A DNA stretch of 64,000 nucleotides from positions 36,740 to 100,739 of the forward strand of contig DAORKJ010000002.1 of assembly GCA_035439505.1 (NCBI GenBank), written 5' to 3'. How positions within the stretch are numbered: the stretch's first letter is position 1; each line of letters starts with the position of its first letter. This stretch comes from UBA7236 sp035439505 (GTDB lineage Bacteria; Bacteroidota; Bacteroidia; Chitinophagales; BACL12). This document shows, piece by piece, positions 45,425 to 54,269 of this stretch. A program made the translations under genes and the position numbers. A model generated the notes under the pieces. It was given only the letters and a program-made list of their open reading frames with translations. It made no database searches and was not told the origin of the DNA.

Positions 45425-47338
45425 TTACATCCATAAATAAATACCTATCAAACTCAACCCAATAACACCTGCAATAAAATATAATGCATATTCCTGCACT
45501 TTACCCGACTGCATGTCCTTAAGTGAAGCTGAAAAAGATACTGTTGTATTGCCAAGGGCATTCATGAAACCATCCACAATATTTCTATCGATCCAGGCTG
45601 CAGGTCTGCCAATTAAATTAAAAATTACTTTTTTAGTGATAAATAGGTAAACTTCATCAATATAAAATTTGCGATATGCTGCTTTATATAATCCATTTAA
45701 CTGTGTAGCAACTTTGTCGGCTTTTTCATTTTGTGATTTATAAAATAAGGTCGCTAATACAATTCCGACAACACCAATAAGAACCGGTGCAATTGAAAAC
45801 ATCAAATCAAGATGCATTTCACCAGGTTTCCCTGTTGGTGTGATGTAGTGTGCAAATGGAATAAATCCAACTACAATTGATAAGGTACCTAAAATGATTA
45901 AAGGTAATTTCATGCTTATCGGACCTTCACCATGAAAATCGTGTAAATGCGCATCTTGTTTGTTCCAAAATATATTGTAATACAAACGGAACATATAAAA
46001 TGCAGTAATACCGGAAGTAATTAATGCGATATAATAAATGCCGGGATGTGATTCGTATGCAGCATGTAAAATGCCTTCCTTACTAAAGAATCCCGCAAAC
46101 GGCGGAATACCTGCAATAGCTAAACACGCTATTAAAAATGTGATATGGGTAATAGGTAAATATTTTTTTAATCCACCCATGTCTTTCATTTCGTTGCTAT
46201 GCACTGCATGTATAACAGCACCTGCTCCTAAGAATAATAATGATTTAAAAAATGCGTGGGTAAACAAATGAAACATACTGGACGTAAAACCTGCACCGTG
46301 CTCATAATCACTAACACCAAGTGCAAACATCATATACCCGATTTGACTCATGGTTGAGTATGCCAATACTCGTTTAATATCTGTTTGTGTACAGGCAATT
46401 ACAGCGGCAAAAGCGGCGGAAAAAATACCTACATAAGCTACAATTTCCAATGCTCCTGAATCGGTAACTGCAAAAACAGGAAATAAACGTGCAACTAAAA
46501 ATACACCTGCAACAACCATGGTAGCAGCGTGAATTAATGCAGAAACAGGTGTTGGACCTTCCATGGCATCCGGCAACCAAATGTGCAGTGGGAACATAGC
46601 AGATTTTCCGGCTCCACCAATAAATATTAATACTAATGCCCAGGTTAAAACGCTAAAGCCTAAAAATGTTGCTCCAAATCTAAAGTTTTCGGATGTCAGC
46701 GTTGATATAATGGTATTAAAATCAAATGAGTTGGCAGTTAAGCCCATTATCAAAATACCAATCAGGAAAAATAAATCTGCAAAGCGGGTTACAATAAATG
46801 CTTTTTTGCTGGCTGCTACTGCAGATGGTTTATCGTAATAATAACCGATTAATAAAAATGACGAAACGCCCACTAATTCCCAAAACATGTATATCTGAAA
46901 CAAATTGCTGGATATTACTAACCCCAACATACTAAAAGTAAATAATTGTAAATGGGAATAATATGTAGCAAAACGTTTTTCGCCGTGCATATACCCTAAA
47001 CTAAAAATATGCACCATTAATGAGATGAACGTAACAACAACAAGCATCATTACGGAAATAGGATCCAGCGTAATTCCCATGTCGATAGACAAGGTAGATG
47101 TAAATTGCAACCAGGTTATTTTAACCGGCTCAAGATGCGGATAAACACCATTTATTGCGCCATCAACAATAAAATACTGATAGGCAGTGGTGAGCGATAA
47201 TACTGCTGCAATTCCTATAAATAACACTCCAATAAAGCCTGAAAGTTTTTCCGGTAATCTTTTTCCGAGTAACCCTAACAGCAAAAAGCCTATAAAAGGT
47301 AAAATCGGAATGAGTGATATATAATTATAGCTGTTCAT
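45425..47338 (-). CDS. nuoL: NADH-quinone oxidoreductase subunit L
   Basis: Largest antiporter-like subunit, 637 residues. Conserved motifs are MFPLHIWLPDAMEGPTPVSA, LIHAATMVVAGVFL and VLAYSTMSQIGYMMFALG. The C-terminal part provides the lateral helix that couples the membrane subunits. The gene follows nuoK by 7 bp in the direction of transcription. Confidence 0.96.
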   Translation of the reverse strand: MNSYNYISLIPILPFIGFLLLGLLGKRLPEKLSGFIGVLFIGIAAVLSLTTAYQYFIVDGAINGVYPHLEPVKITWLQFTSTLSIDMGITLDPISVMMLVVVTFISLMVHIFSLGYMHGEKRFATYYSHLQLFTFSMLGLVISSNLFQIYMFWELVGVSSFLLIGYYYDKPSAVAASKKAFIVTRFADLFFLIGILIMGLTANSFDFNTIISTLTSENFRFGATFLGFSVLTWALVLIFIGGAGKSAMFPLHIWLPDAMEGPTPVSALIHAATMVVAGVFLVARLFPVFAVTDSGALEIVAYVGIFSAAFAAVIACTQTDIKRVLAYSTMSQIGYMMFALGVSDYEHGAGFTSSMFHLFTHAFFKSLLFLGAGAVIHAVHSNEMKDMGGLKKYLPITHITFLIACLAIAGIPPFAGFFSKEGILHAAYESHPGIYYIALITSGITAFYMFRLYYNIFWNKQDAHLHDFHGEGPISMKLPLIILGTLSIVVGFIPFAHYITPTGKPGEMHLDLMFSIAPVLIGVVGIVLATLFYKSQNEKADKVATQLNGLYKAAYRKFYIDEVYLFITKKVIFNLIGRPAAWIDRNIVDGFMNALGNTTVSFSASLKDMQSGKVQEYALYFIAGVIGLSLIGIYLWM

Positions 47339-47345
47339 GTTGTTA

Positions 47346-47660
47346 TTAGTATTTCATTTCTTCATTGTCTTCCACATCAATAGAATGATGGTTTCTATAA
47401 ATATGGATTATAATAGCAATAGCCACAGCAGCTTCAGCGGCAGCAATGGCAATAATAAATATCGTAAAAAATAATCCGTCAAGATTATCAGGATACAAGT
47501 ATTTGTTAAACGCAACAAAGTTGATATTTACGCTATTGAGAATTAACTCAACTGCCATAAGCATGGTAATCATGTTGCGACGTGTAAGCAGGCCATAAAC
47601 GCCGATAAAAAACAGCGCTGTGCTTAAAAATAAAATCTCAGTGATACTTATTTCGTTCAT
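47346..47660 (-). CDS. nuoK: NADH-quinone oxidoreductase subunit K
   Basis: Small membrane subunit, 104 residues with three helices. Conserved MAVELILNSVNINFVAF carries a proton-pathway glutamate. The third helix has AAEAAVAIAIIIHIYRN with the second conserved glutamate. It overlaps nuoJ by 4 bp. Confidence 0.95.
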   Translation of the reverse strand: MNEISITEILFLSTALFFIGVYGLLTRRNMITMLMAVELILNSVNINFVAFNKYLYPDNLDGLFFTIFIIAIAAAEAAVAIAIIIHIYRNHHSIDVEDNEEMKY

Positions 47661-48175
47661 GATTCTTCAACTTTAGATTTCATGGCAATAACTATTGCGC
47701 CAATCATAGCAGCCAATAATAGAATACTGATTACTTCAAATGGTAATGCAAATCCAACATCTTCATAATCCAGCATTTGAGTTCCTATGTTTTGAACAGA
47801 ATCGTCCAATACGGCATCAGGATTATTGGTAAAACCATATTGACTTATTAATAAACCTGTTAAGCCGGCACCACATAGTGCAGCGATTCCTGAAAATATT
47901 TTTCTTTGTAATGTGGCTTTAGGCATTTCTAAGCCTGATTGCTGAGTAAGGAAAATAGAAAAAATTATCAGCACCACAATACCACCTACATAAACAATAA
48001 TTTGTACTGCGGCAACAAATTCAATTTGCATCCAAAAATATAAACCGGCAACACCAATTAAAGTGAATAATAAAAATATGGCAGCCCTAAATATTTTAGT
48101 GGTTGTCATAGCTAAAATTCCGTTGCCCAGAATAAAAGCTGCTAAAAGGTAAAATATGATTTCGTAAGCGCTCAA
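47657..48175 (-). CDS. nuoJ: NADH-quinone oxidoreductase subunit J
   Basis: Membrane subunit of 172 residues with five helices. FVAAVQIIVYVGGIVVLIIF is the family signature (helix 3). The C-terminus (SILLLAAMIGAIVIAMKSK) completes the fold. Length is normal. It precedes nuoK and overlaps it by 4 bp. Confidence 0.94.
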   Translation of the reverse strand: MSAYEIIFYLLAAFILGNGILAMTTTKIFRAAIFLLFTLIGVAGLYFWMQIEFVAAVQIIVYVGGIVVLIIFSIFLTQQSGLEMPKATLQRKIFSGIAALCGAGLTGLLISQYGFTNNPDAVLDDSVQNIGTQMLDYEDVGFALPFEVISILLLAAMIGAIVIAMKSKVEES

Positions 48176-48210
48176 GGTATAAGTTGTGTTATTTTTAAAA
48201 TATTTTATGT

Positions 48211-48681
48211 TTATTCCACATCATCTCTCACTTTACTACCCGGTTTGTTTAATACTTTAGTTAACTCGACACGGTTAAATACACTGTGTTCGAAATTCTG
48301 TCCCATTTTGATTGCTCCTGTAGGACATGCTTCAATACACAAGTTGCATAATGTGCACAGTTCGAGGTGGTAAACAAACTTATCGATAGCTTTTTTCTTT
48401 TTTCCTTCAGGTGTAATATCGAATTTAGTTACAATTTTAATTGTTGCATTTGGGCAAGCCAATTCACAAGCAGTGCAACCGGTGCAGGCATGTTCGTTGT
48501 TTTCATCGTGCAACATGGTTACTTCACCTTTAAATCGTTCAGCCATAACCGGTATTTCGTTCGGGTATTGCTGGGTGATTATTTCTTTATGGTGGGTAAA
48601 ATAATATCCCGTTCTGCGCATGCCAGTCAGAAGCGATTTTACTCCGGTGAAAACTTCTTTTATATATTGCGTTATAAACAT
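48211..48681 (-). CDS. nuoI: NADH-quinone oxidoreductase subunit I
   Basis: Ferredoxin-like subunit of 156 residues with two 4Fe-4S sites. The first is CTGCTACELACP, the second CTLCNLCIEACPTGAI; together they give the eight ligand cysteines. This subunit passes electrons towards the quinone site. It follows nuoH by 62 bp. Confidence 0.95.
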   Translation of the reverse strand: MFITQYIKEVFTGVKSLLTGMRRTGYYFTHHKEIITQQYPNEIPVMAERFKGEVTMLHDENNEHACTGCTACELACPNATIKIVTKFDITPEGKKKKAIDKFVYHLELCTLCNLCIEACPTGAIKMGQNFEHSVFNRVELTKVLNKPGSKVRDDVE

Positions 48682-48743
48682 AAGTTCAAAAATTAACTAC
48701 AAATTCAATTCACTCAAATTTGTTGCGTTGCATTTGCAACTCA

Positions 48744-49975
48744 TTAAAAATACCAACCTTGTATGGCAATTAAAGTAGCCAACAATAAATTAAACATTGA
48801 AATAGGCAACAAATATTTCCATTCAAGATTGAGTAATTGATCAATGCGTAAACGAGGGAATGTCCAACGGAACCACATAATTACAAAAATGAGGAAAAAG
48901 GTTTTTCCTACAAACCACAGCGATGATGGAATCCAGTCCATAATACTGTTGAACGCTTCCCAATTACCGATATGCAATGGCATCCAACCACCAAGAAATA
49001 AGGTGGCGCCGATAGCACATACAATAAATATATTTACATATTCTGCTAAAAAGAATAACGCGAATTTCATTCCCGAATATTCCGTATGAAATCCTGCGGT
49101 CAATTCCGATTCTGCTTCAGCTAAATCGAAAGGTGCACGATTCGTTTCTGCTGTTACAGCAATAATAAAAATAATAAAGGCTATTAACATTGGGATGTGC
49201 CCTCTGAAAATCCACCAACCTGTTTGTTGCGATTCGATAATTTGCGAAATGGATAAATCGCCTGTAAATATTACAACAACCAATATGGATAAACCTGCAC
49301 TTAATTCATAACTCACAATTTGTGCGCCGCTTCGCATTGCACCTAGTAAAGNNNNNNNNNNNNNNNNNNNNNNNNNNNNNNNNNNNNNNNNNNNNNNNNN
49401 NNNNNNNNNNNNNNNNNNNNNNNNNNNNNNNNNNNNNNNNNNNNNNNNNNNGCACTTAATTCATAACTCACAATTTGTGCGCCGCTTCGCATTGCACCTA
49501 GTAAAGAATATTTATTATTACTTGCCCAACCGGCCATTAATATACCTATTACACCAATTGATGAAACCGCACTTACATATAAAACACCAATATTAATATC
49601 CCAAATTTGAAAGTTTTTGGCGAAAGCAATTGGTGCTAAAACCAACATGGCGGCAATCATTACAACAAATGGTGCCAGGTTAAATAAAAATTTATCGGAA
49701 CCTGCAGGGGTAAGCCCTTCTTTGACTAATAATTTGAGCGTATCAGCAACAGTTTGGAACATCCCTTTTGGCCCGACACGATTGGGTCCTAAACGTACCT
49801 GCATATAAGCCGATACTTTGCGTTCCATCATAATTAATACTAAACCCAAAACGGCAAATAAGCCAATGCACAAAACACCAACAATAACAAACTCAAAAGT
49901 TAATGCAAGCCATGGGCTAAATGTATTATTTAACCACTTATCAATATTATCTGCAATGTATTCGAAACTTATCAA
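48744..49975 (-). CDS. nuoH: NADH-quinone oxidoreductase subunit H (interrupted by a false assembly gap)
   Basis: Membrane subunit lining the quinone chamber, typically 330-360 residues with eight helices. The region holds two pieces separated by 100 N. The last residues before the gap (AMRSGAQIVSYELS) are repeated as the first of the other piece, because a 55-bp sequence occurs on both sides. Removing the Ns plus one copy (155 bp) leaves 1077 bp, a continuous frame of 358 residues plus stop. The resulting protein shows ERKVSAYMQVRLGPNRVGPK and the ETNRAPFDLAEAESELTAG motif of NuoH. I regard the gene as intact in the organism. Confidence 0.92.
49297..49351. repeat. 55-bp flank identical to the sequence after the N-gap
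   Basis: Bases 49297-49351 are the same as 49452-49506. This is a terminal overlap between two contigs, not a biological repeat. Confidence 0.95.
49352..49451. other. Assembly gap (100 N) in nuoH, probably spurious
   Basis: Exactly 100 N between two copies of a 55-bp sequence. The contig ends probably overlap and should be merged. Confidence 0.97.
49452..49506. repeat. 55-bp flank, second copy
   Basis: Identical to 49297-49351; see the gap entry. Collapse restores nuoH. Confidence 0.95.
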
Positions 49976-50012
49976 AGCGAATGCTATTTTATTTTATTTC
50001 AATCAATCCAAT

Positions 50013-50129
50013 TCAAAAATCTTTTTCAATCCTCAATTTTGCTCAATCCCCAAATCTTGCTCAATCCACAAATCACCTCTTCCCCCAAATTTTGTTCAAT
50101 CAACAAATCTTGCTCAATCAACAAATTCT
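50013..50129. repeat. 18-bp imperfect tandem repeat between nuoD and nuoH
   Basis: On the minus strand the unit is close to GATTTGTTGATTGAGCAA. Clear copies lie at 50041-50058, 50059-50076, 50094-50111 and 50112-50129, with a degenerate 17-bp copy at 50077-50093 and partial copies further left. The unit is a multiple of three and would read DLLIEQ, but I find no start that makes it a gene. It occupies the spot where nuoEFG sit in a 14-gene operon. Confidence 0.8.
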
Positions 50130-50147
50130 ATCTTCCCCAAATCCCCC

Positions 50148-51263
50148 TCACCTGTCAATATCCGGAATCACCAAATCAAGCGTAGCCATAATAGCCACCA
50201 TATCGCCAATTTTTTGACCTTTGGCCATATGATTTAATGCACTCAAATTGGAAAAACCCGGTGAACGGAATTTTATTCTATAAGGTGTTAAACCTCCTTC
50301 ACTCACAATGTACACCCCTAATTCCCCTCTTGCTGTTTCAACACGCGAATAAAATTCTCCTTTAGGTAATTTTAAAACTGCTTTTGTTTTAGCCTGAAAA
50401 TCTCCTTCAGGAATATTATCTATTAACTGTTCAATAATATGAATGGATTGACGCATTTCCTTCATCCTCACTAAATATCTTCCAAAACTGTCGCCGGTAG
50501 TTTCCAGCACTTCGTCAAATTGTACTTTATCGTAAATACTGTAAGGATGTGTTTTTCTGATATCACAACTTACACCACTTGCTCTTGCAGTTGGACCTGA
50601 ACAGCCATAAGAAATGGCATCTTCTTTTGATATGATCCCGATATCTTTCATTCTATTCTGGAAAATAACATTGCCGGTTACCAATTCATCATATTCAGGT
50701 AACTTATCTTTAAAAAAGGCTAAAAATGCTTTGGTTTTGCGCTGAAAATCCGGATGAATATCTGCCATTACGCCACCTGGAACATTATAATTCATAGTAA
50801 GGCGTGCACCACAGGTTTCTTCCATTATTTCATTAATCATTTCTCTTTCGCGAAATGCATGAAAAAATGGTGTTAAAGCACCAACATCCATAGCGGCAGC
50901 ACCCCACCATAATTGATGTGAAGCCAAACGGGTAAGCTCATCCATAATTACCCGGATATATTGCGCTCGCTCAGGAACTTCAATTTGTAATCCTTTTTCT
51001 ACGGTCAAAGCACATGCGTGGTTATTGATGTGAGATGACAAGTAGTCCATCCTTGATGTTACATAAATAAACTGTCTGTAACTCAGGCTTTCGCACATTT
51101 TTTCGATGGAGCGATGGATATAACCCAGATTTGGGTCGATGTTTTTAATGGTTTCTCCATTTAAAGTGATAATCAAATGCAACACACCATGGGTGGAAGG
51201 GTGCTGTGGTCCGACATTGATTATCAGATCACCGGTATCATTTACTGCAATTTCTTCTAACAT
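50148..51263 (-). CDS. nuoD: NADH-quinone oxidoreductase subunit D
   Basis: Peripheral-arm subunit of 371 residues that forms part of the quinone-binding site. Conserved elements are NVGPQHPSTHGVLHLI, YIHRSIEKMCESLSYRQF and the C-terminal PGFSNLSALNHMAKG with DLVIPDIDR. It is separate from NuoC, not fused. The gene precedes nuoH, with a repeat-bearing spacer instead of nuoEFG. Confidence 0.95.
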   Translation of the reverse strand: MLEEIAVNDTGDLIINVGPQHPSTHGVLHLIITLNGETIKNIDPNLGYIHRSIEKMCESLSYRQFIYVTSRMDYLSSHINNHACALTVEKGLQIEVPERAQYIRVIMDELTRLASHQLWWGAAAMDVGALTPFFHAFREREMINEIMEETCGARLTMNYNVPGGVMADIHPDFQRKTKAFLAFFKDKLPEYDELVTGNVIFQNRMKDIGIISKEDAISYGCSGPTARASGVSCDIRKTHPYSIYDKVQFDEVLETTGDSFGRYLVRMKEMRQSIHIIEQLIDNIPEGDFQAKTKAVLKLPKGEFYSRVETARGELGVYIVSEGGLTPYRIKFRSPGFSNLSALNHMAKGQKIGDMVAIMATLDLVIPDIDR

Positions 51264-51305
51264 TGGTTCTAACCGGGTATTATTTATTTAAAAATTGAAA
51301 TAGTG

Positions 51306-51764
51306 TTACAACTTAATCATATTGATAGGATCTTCGTAATCCTTGCGCAACGGCCAACCTTCCCATTCGTCAGAAAGTAATAATTTTCTAAGGTCAGGGT
51401 GATTGATAAACCGCACACCAAATAATTCGTACACCTCGCGTTCCAGCAATTCTGCGGTTCGCCAAATGTCACTCATTGTATCTATTTCAGGGTTTTCTCT
51501 GTCTAATTTTGACTTAATAACTACAACGTGACGGTGTTTTGTCGACTCCAGATGATACACCATGGTAAGATGTGTTTTCCAGTCCACACAGGTCAGACAA
51601 AACATATAATCAAAAGCAAGGTCGTCCATATTATGCAGGGTTTGCAGTAAATCACGACACTCTTTTGGGTCCACAAAGGCATTCAGCATTTCGCCACCTT
51701 CTTCGAAGGTAACATTCGCATTTATTGCGGTTATTTGGGCTTGTAATGCTTCGCGTTCCATCAT
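51306..51764 (-). CDS. nuoC: NADH-quinone oxidoreductase subunit C
   Basis: Peripheral-arm subunit of 152 residues. The signature ERE-VYELFGVRFINHPDLRKLLL and DEWEGWPLRKDY near the C-terminus is typical. It overlaps nuoB by 4 bp and precedes nuoD by 42 bp. Confidence 0.94.
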   Translation of the reverse strand: MMEREALQAQITAINANVTFEEGGEMLNAFVDPKECRDLLQTLHNMDDLAFDYMFCLTCVDWKTHLTMVYHLESTKHRHVVVIKSKLDRENPEIDTMSDIWRTAELLEREVYELFGVRFINHPDLRKLLLSDEWEGWPLRKDYEDPINMIKL

Positions 51765-52321
51765 TCAGTTACTTTATCGTAAAATTTCTCAATTACCATT
51801 TTTTCGCGCTTGCCACCGGATTTTATCTTGGTTTGCAACATCATCAGCGCATGCATAAGTGCTTCCGGACGAGGAGGACAGCCGGCTACGTATACATCAA
51901 CCGGTATAATATGGTCGGCGCCTTTTACTACACTATAGGTATTATAAAAGAATGGTCCACCACTCGTAGCACAGGCTCCCATGGCAATCACATACTTAGG
52001 GTCAGCCATTTGGTCGTATAACCGCTTAAGCACAGGCGCCATCTTGTTTACAATGGTTCCGGCAATAATTATTACGTCTGCCTGCCTCGGTGTTGCTCTG
52101 GCGACTTCGAAGCCAAAACGGCTCCAGTCGTATTTTGCGCTGGCTGCACTCATCATCTCTATAGCACAGCAGCTAGTCCCGAAAACCAGCGGCCACAAAG
52201 AGTTTGAGCGTGCCCAGTTAATTACATCGTCAAGTTTTGTAACTAAAATTCCACCGTCTGCAGAGGGATGAACATCTCCCGGAAACGCTTCTTGTTTTGG
52301 GATTTGATTGTTTACATCCAT
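51761..52321 (-). CDS. nuoB: NADH-quinone oxidoreductase subunit B
   Basis: Subunit with the N2 4Fe-4S cluster next to the quinone site, 186 residues. Ligand cysteines are visible in GTSCCAIEMM, in MGACATSGGPF and in VAGCPPRPEAL. It overlaps nuoA by 10 bp and nuoC by 4 bp. Confidence 0.96.
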   Translation of the reverse strand: MDVNNQIPKQEAFPGDVHPSADGGILVTKLDDVINWARSNSLWPLVFGTSCCAIEMMSAASAKYDWSRFGFEVARATPRQADVIIIAGTIVNKMAPVLKRLYDQMADPKYVIAMGACATSGGPFFYNTYSVVKGADHIIPVDVYVAGCPPRPEALMHALMMLQTKIKSGGKREKMVIEKFYDKVTE

Positions 52322-52662
52322 TTTAGTGCACCTTTTTTGTGAGCATACAAAAAGCCCGTAAATAAAATAAAGAGGAAAATCACCGCTTCAACAAAGGCGA
52401 ACATGCCAAGTTTTTGAACGGTAACAGCCCATGGGTATAAAAAAATAAGTTCTACGTCGAAAATCAAAAAAATGAGGGCAAATAAATAATACCCAACATT
52501 AAACTGCACCCAGCTATTGCCGGTAGTTGGCACACCACATTCGTATGGCTCGCCTTTTACCTCTGATTTAGAGGCTTTTAACACAACTTTTGACAGCAGA
52601 ATACCGGCCGCCGAAAAGGCAACCGCTGCCATTATCAAAACCAATAATGATGAAGGTCCCAT
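52312..52662 (-). CDS. nuoA: NADH-quinone oxidoreductase subunit A
   Basis: Small membrane subunit, 116 residues with three helices from ATG 52662. The motif KGEPYECGVPTTGNSWVQF and the following FDVELIFLYPWA are diagnostic. An upstream in-frame ATG at 52728 adds 22 residues that do not look like a membrane N-terminus. A near -7 box (AAACTTTG on the minus strand at about 52705) would lie inside the longer form, favouring 52662. It starts the complex I operon. Confidence 0.9.
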   Translation of the reverse strand: MGPSSLLVLIMAAVAFSAAGILLSKVVLKASKSEVKGEPYECGVPTTGNSWVQFNVGYYLFALIFLIFDVELIFLYPWAVTVQKLGMFAFVEAVIFLFILFTGFLYAHKKGALKWM

Positions 52663-53014
52663 AAATGTGCGGCTAAAATAGGGCTTAGACCCTGATATGC
52701 CAAATTGTAACCCAAAGTTTTTGCACATTATGTTTTCAGGTGATTTTCAATTTAAAAGGGCAACTGACTTTAATCCTTTGCGATGTGGGGAGATGGTTTT
52801 TTACAACTAATTAATCCTGTAAGTGATAGCTACAGAATTATAAAAAACCCTCTAAAATCAGCATATATCAATTATTTATACATTTAACTGTGCGGTAATC
52901 TACTTAACTATATGTTATAATTATAGTAACATTCTCCTTATAATCGGACTAAAAATAACGATATGTTAATTCAGCATAAAGGTTTTGCAAACTTATCATA
53001 AACACAAAATAAAC
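52663..53014. other. Intergenic region between nuoA and porin 2
   Basis: AT-rich divergent spacer. It must hold the complex I promoter on the minus strand and the upstream part of the porin promoter. I see no RNA gene or reading frame that stands out. Confidence 0.5.
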
Positions 53015-53059
53015 TTAACATTGGCTTAATATACTTGCAAAACCATATAAATACCTTTG
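53015..53059 (+). promoter_or_regulatory. Pho-box-like repeat and promoter of porin 2
   Basis: TTAACATTGGCTTAATAT (53015-53032) is a pair of 7-bp repeats with a 4-bp spacer, identical to the site at 29675. A perfect -7 box TACCTTTG follows at 53052-53059 after 19 bp, the same spacing as at the pst promoter. PhoB control of this porin is a well-supported inference. Confidence 0.65.
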
Positions 53060-53078
53060 AGCCACAAAATCTTACAAT

Positions 53079-54185
53079 ATGCATCTTAAACAAATTGGAC
53101 TCTTAGCTATATGTGCTTTATTAAGCGCATCAGCAATTTGTCAAACTACCACACCTGAACAAACTTTTACACCAACCATTAAGGTTAAAGCTTTAGTGCA
53201 TTCGCGATTTGAAGCTTCATTAACCGATAGCGTTGATGTTCAAAATAAATTCAGTGCTGATCCATTAACCAATAACTTCAGATTACGTCGTATCGAATTG
53301 CGCACTGATATCAAATTAAATGATAAATTCAGCGGCGTTGTTCGTGTACAATTACCTGAGTTAAAAGGAACCAACCCTGGTCGTGTAATTGAGTTAGCAT
53401 ACATGGATTATAAATGCAGCGATTATATTCAATTCCGTGCTGGTCAATTTAAAATGCCTTATGAATTAGATGAATTAACCAGCCACGAAGATTTGCGTAT
53501 GATTGATCGCGGAACTACAAGTGCATTATTTGTGTCTAATAGTTTATCATCCTACCAACCGGGTGCCATGTTGTTCGGAACATTTATGAAAGAAAAAATG
53601 CCGTTAAATTATTACCTCGCAATTGCGAATGGTAGTAACCGTGCAGTGACAAATGACGACAACTCTCAAAAAAACCTTGTTGGGCGTTTGGAATTTAGTC
53701 CGGTAAAAGCAATTAGAATTGGTGCCAATGCACAAAATATTTATGTTAAAGATACCAGTGGTGTTTCTTATGGTGTTGATTTAAGCGTGCAGCAAAAAAT
53801 TGGTGATAAATCAAAATTGATTATCGAAGGTGAATACATTCAAGGTGTAAACTCAACTTCATTTATTGCTGATACAACAGGTTTGTTGATTGAAGATTTT
53901 AATATGACAGGTTATTTTGCTCAGGCTTTATTAAAAGTAGATATCAATAAATCATGGTGTAAAACTTTAGAGTTTGGTGGTAAGTTCGAAAATACTGACC
54001 CTAATACTTCAAAAGACGAAAACGATTATACAACAATAACAGGTAATATCGGGTTTACATTTTTACCTGAGAATACCGCAAGATTACAATTAAACGTAAT
54101 TAATACAAATTGGGCTAGTGCTATTTCTCCCGGAGGAATAACTTCAGCAAATATGTTTGTTGCACAATTCCAACTTAAAATTTAA
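53079..54185 (+). CDS. OprO/OprP-type (phosphate-selective) porin 2
   Basis: Outer-membrane porin of 368 residues with a signal peptide (about 1-20, ASAICQ). LRRIELRTDIKLNDKFSGVVRVQLPEL and the strand-rich pattern fit the O/P porin family, as in its paralogue at 9306. It carries a Pho-box-like site identical to one upstream of pstS, so phosphate passage across the outer membrane is the likely role. A strong terminator follows. Confidence 0.85.
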   Translation: MHLKQIGLLAICALLSASAICQTTTPEQTFTPTIKVKALVHSRFEASLTDSVDVQNKFSADPLTNNFRLRRIELRTDIKLNDKFSGVVRVQLPELKGTNPGRVIELAYMDYKCSDYIQFRAGQFKMPYELDELTSHEDLRMIDRGTTSALFVSNSLSSYQPGAMLFGTFMKEKMPLNYYLAIANGSNRAVTNDDNSQKNLVGRLEFSPVKAIRIGANAQNIYVKDTSGVSYGVDLSVQQKIGDKSKLIIEGEYIQGVNSTSFIADTTGLLIEDFNMTGYFAQALLKVDINKSWCKTLEFGGKFENTDPNTSKDENDYTTITGNIGFTFLPENTARLQLNVINTNWASAISPGGITSANMFVAQFQLKI

Positions 54186-54204
54186 TGCCGACAATTAAAT
54201 AAAT

Positions 54205-54235
54205 AAAAAAGGGCTTCAAACGAAGCCCTTTTTTT
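54205..54235. terminator. Bidirectional terminator after porin 2
   Basis: GGGCTTC pairs with GAAGCCC over AAAC, flanked by A and T runs on the two sides. It serves both the porin and the convergent Omp28-like gene. Confidence 0.85.
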
Positions 54236-54269
54236 GTTACAGTGATTTATATAAAAATATAATTTATAA

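Noticed and set aside
48744..49337. Independent gene encoding a 197-residue NuoH-like protein
   Set aside because: It is the C-terminal part of nuoH, cut off by the N-run; collapsing the duplicated 55-mer restores one gene.
50013..50129. CRISPR-like array
   Set aside because: The units are tandem without spacers and vary in sequence, so this is a short tandem repeat, not repeat-spacer architecture; no cas genes are nearby.
49818..50237. 139-codon open frame on the plus strand across the 18-bp repeat
   Set aside because: It overlaps nuoH and nuoD antisense and consists partly of the repeat; low-complexity and no family resemblance.
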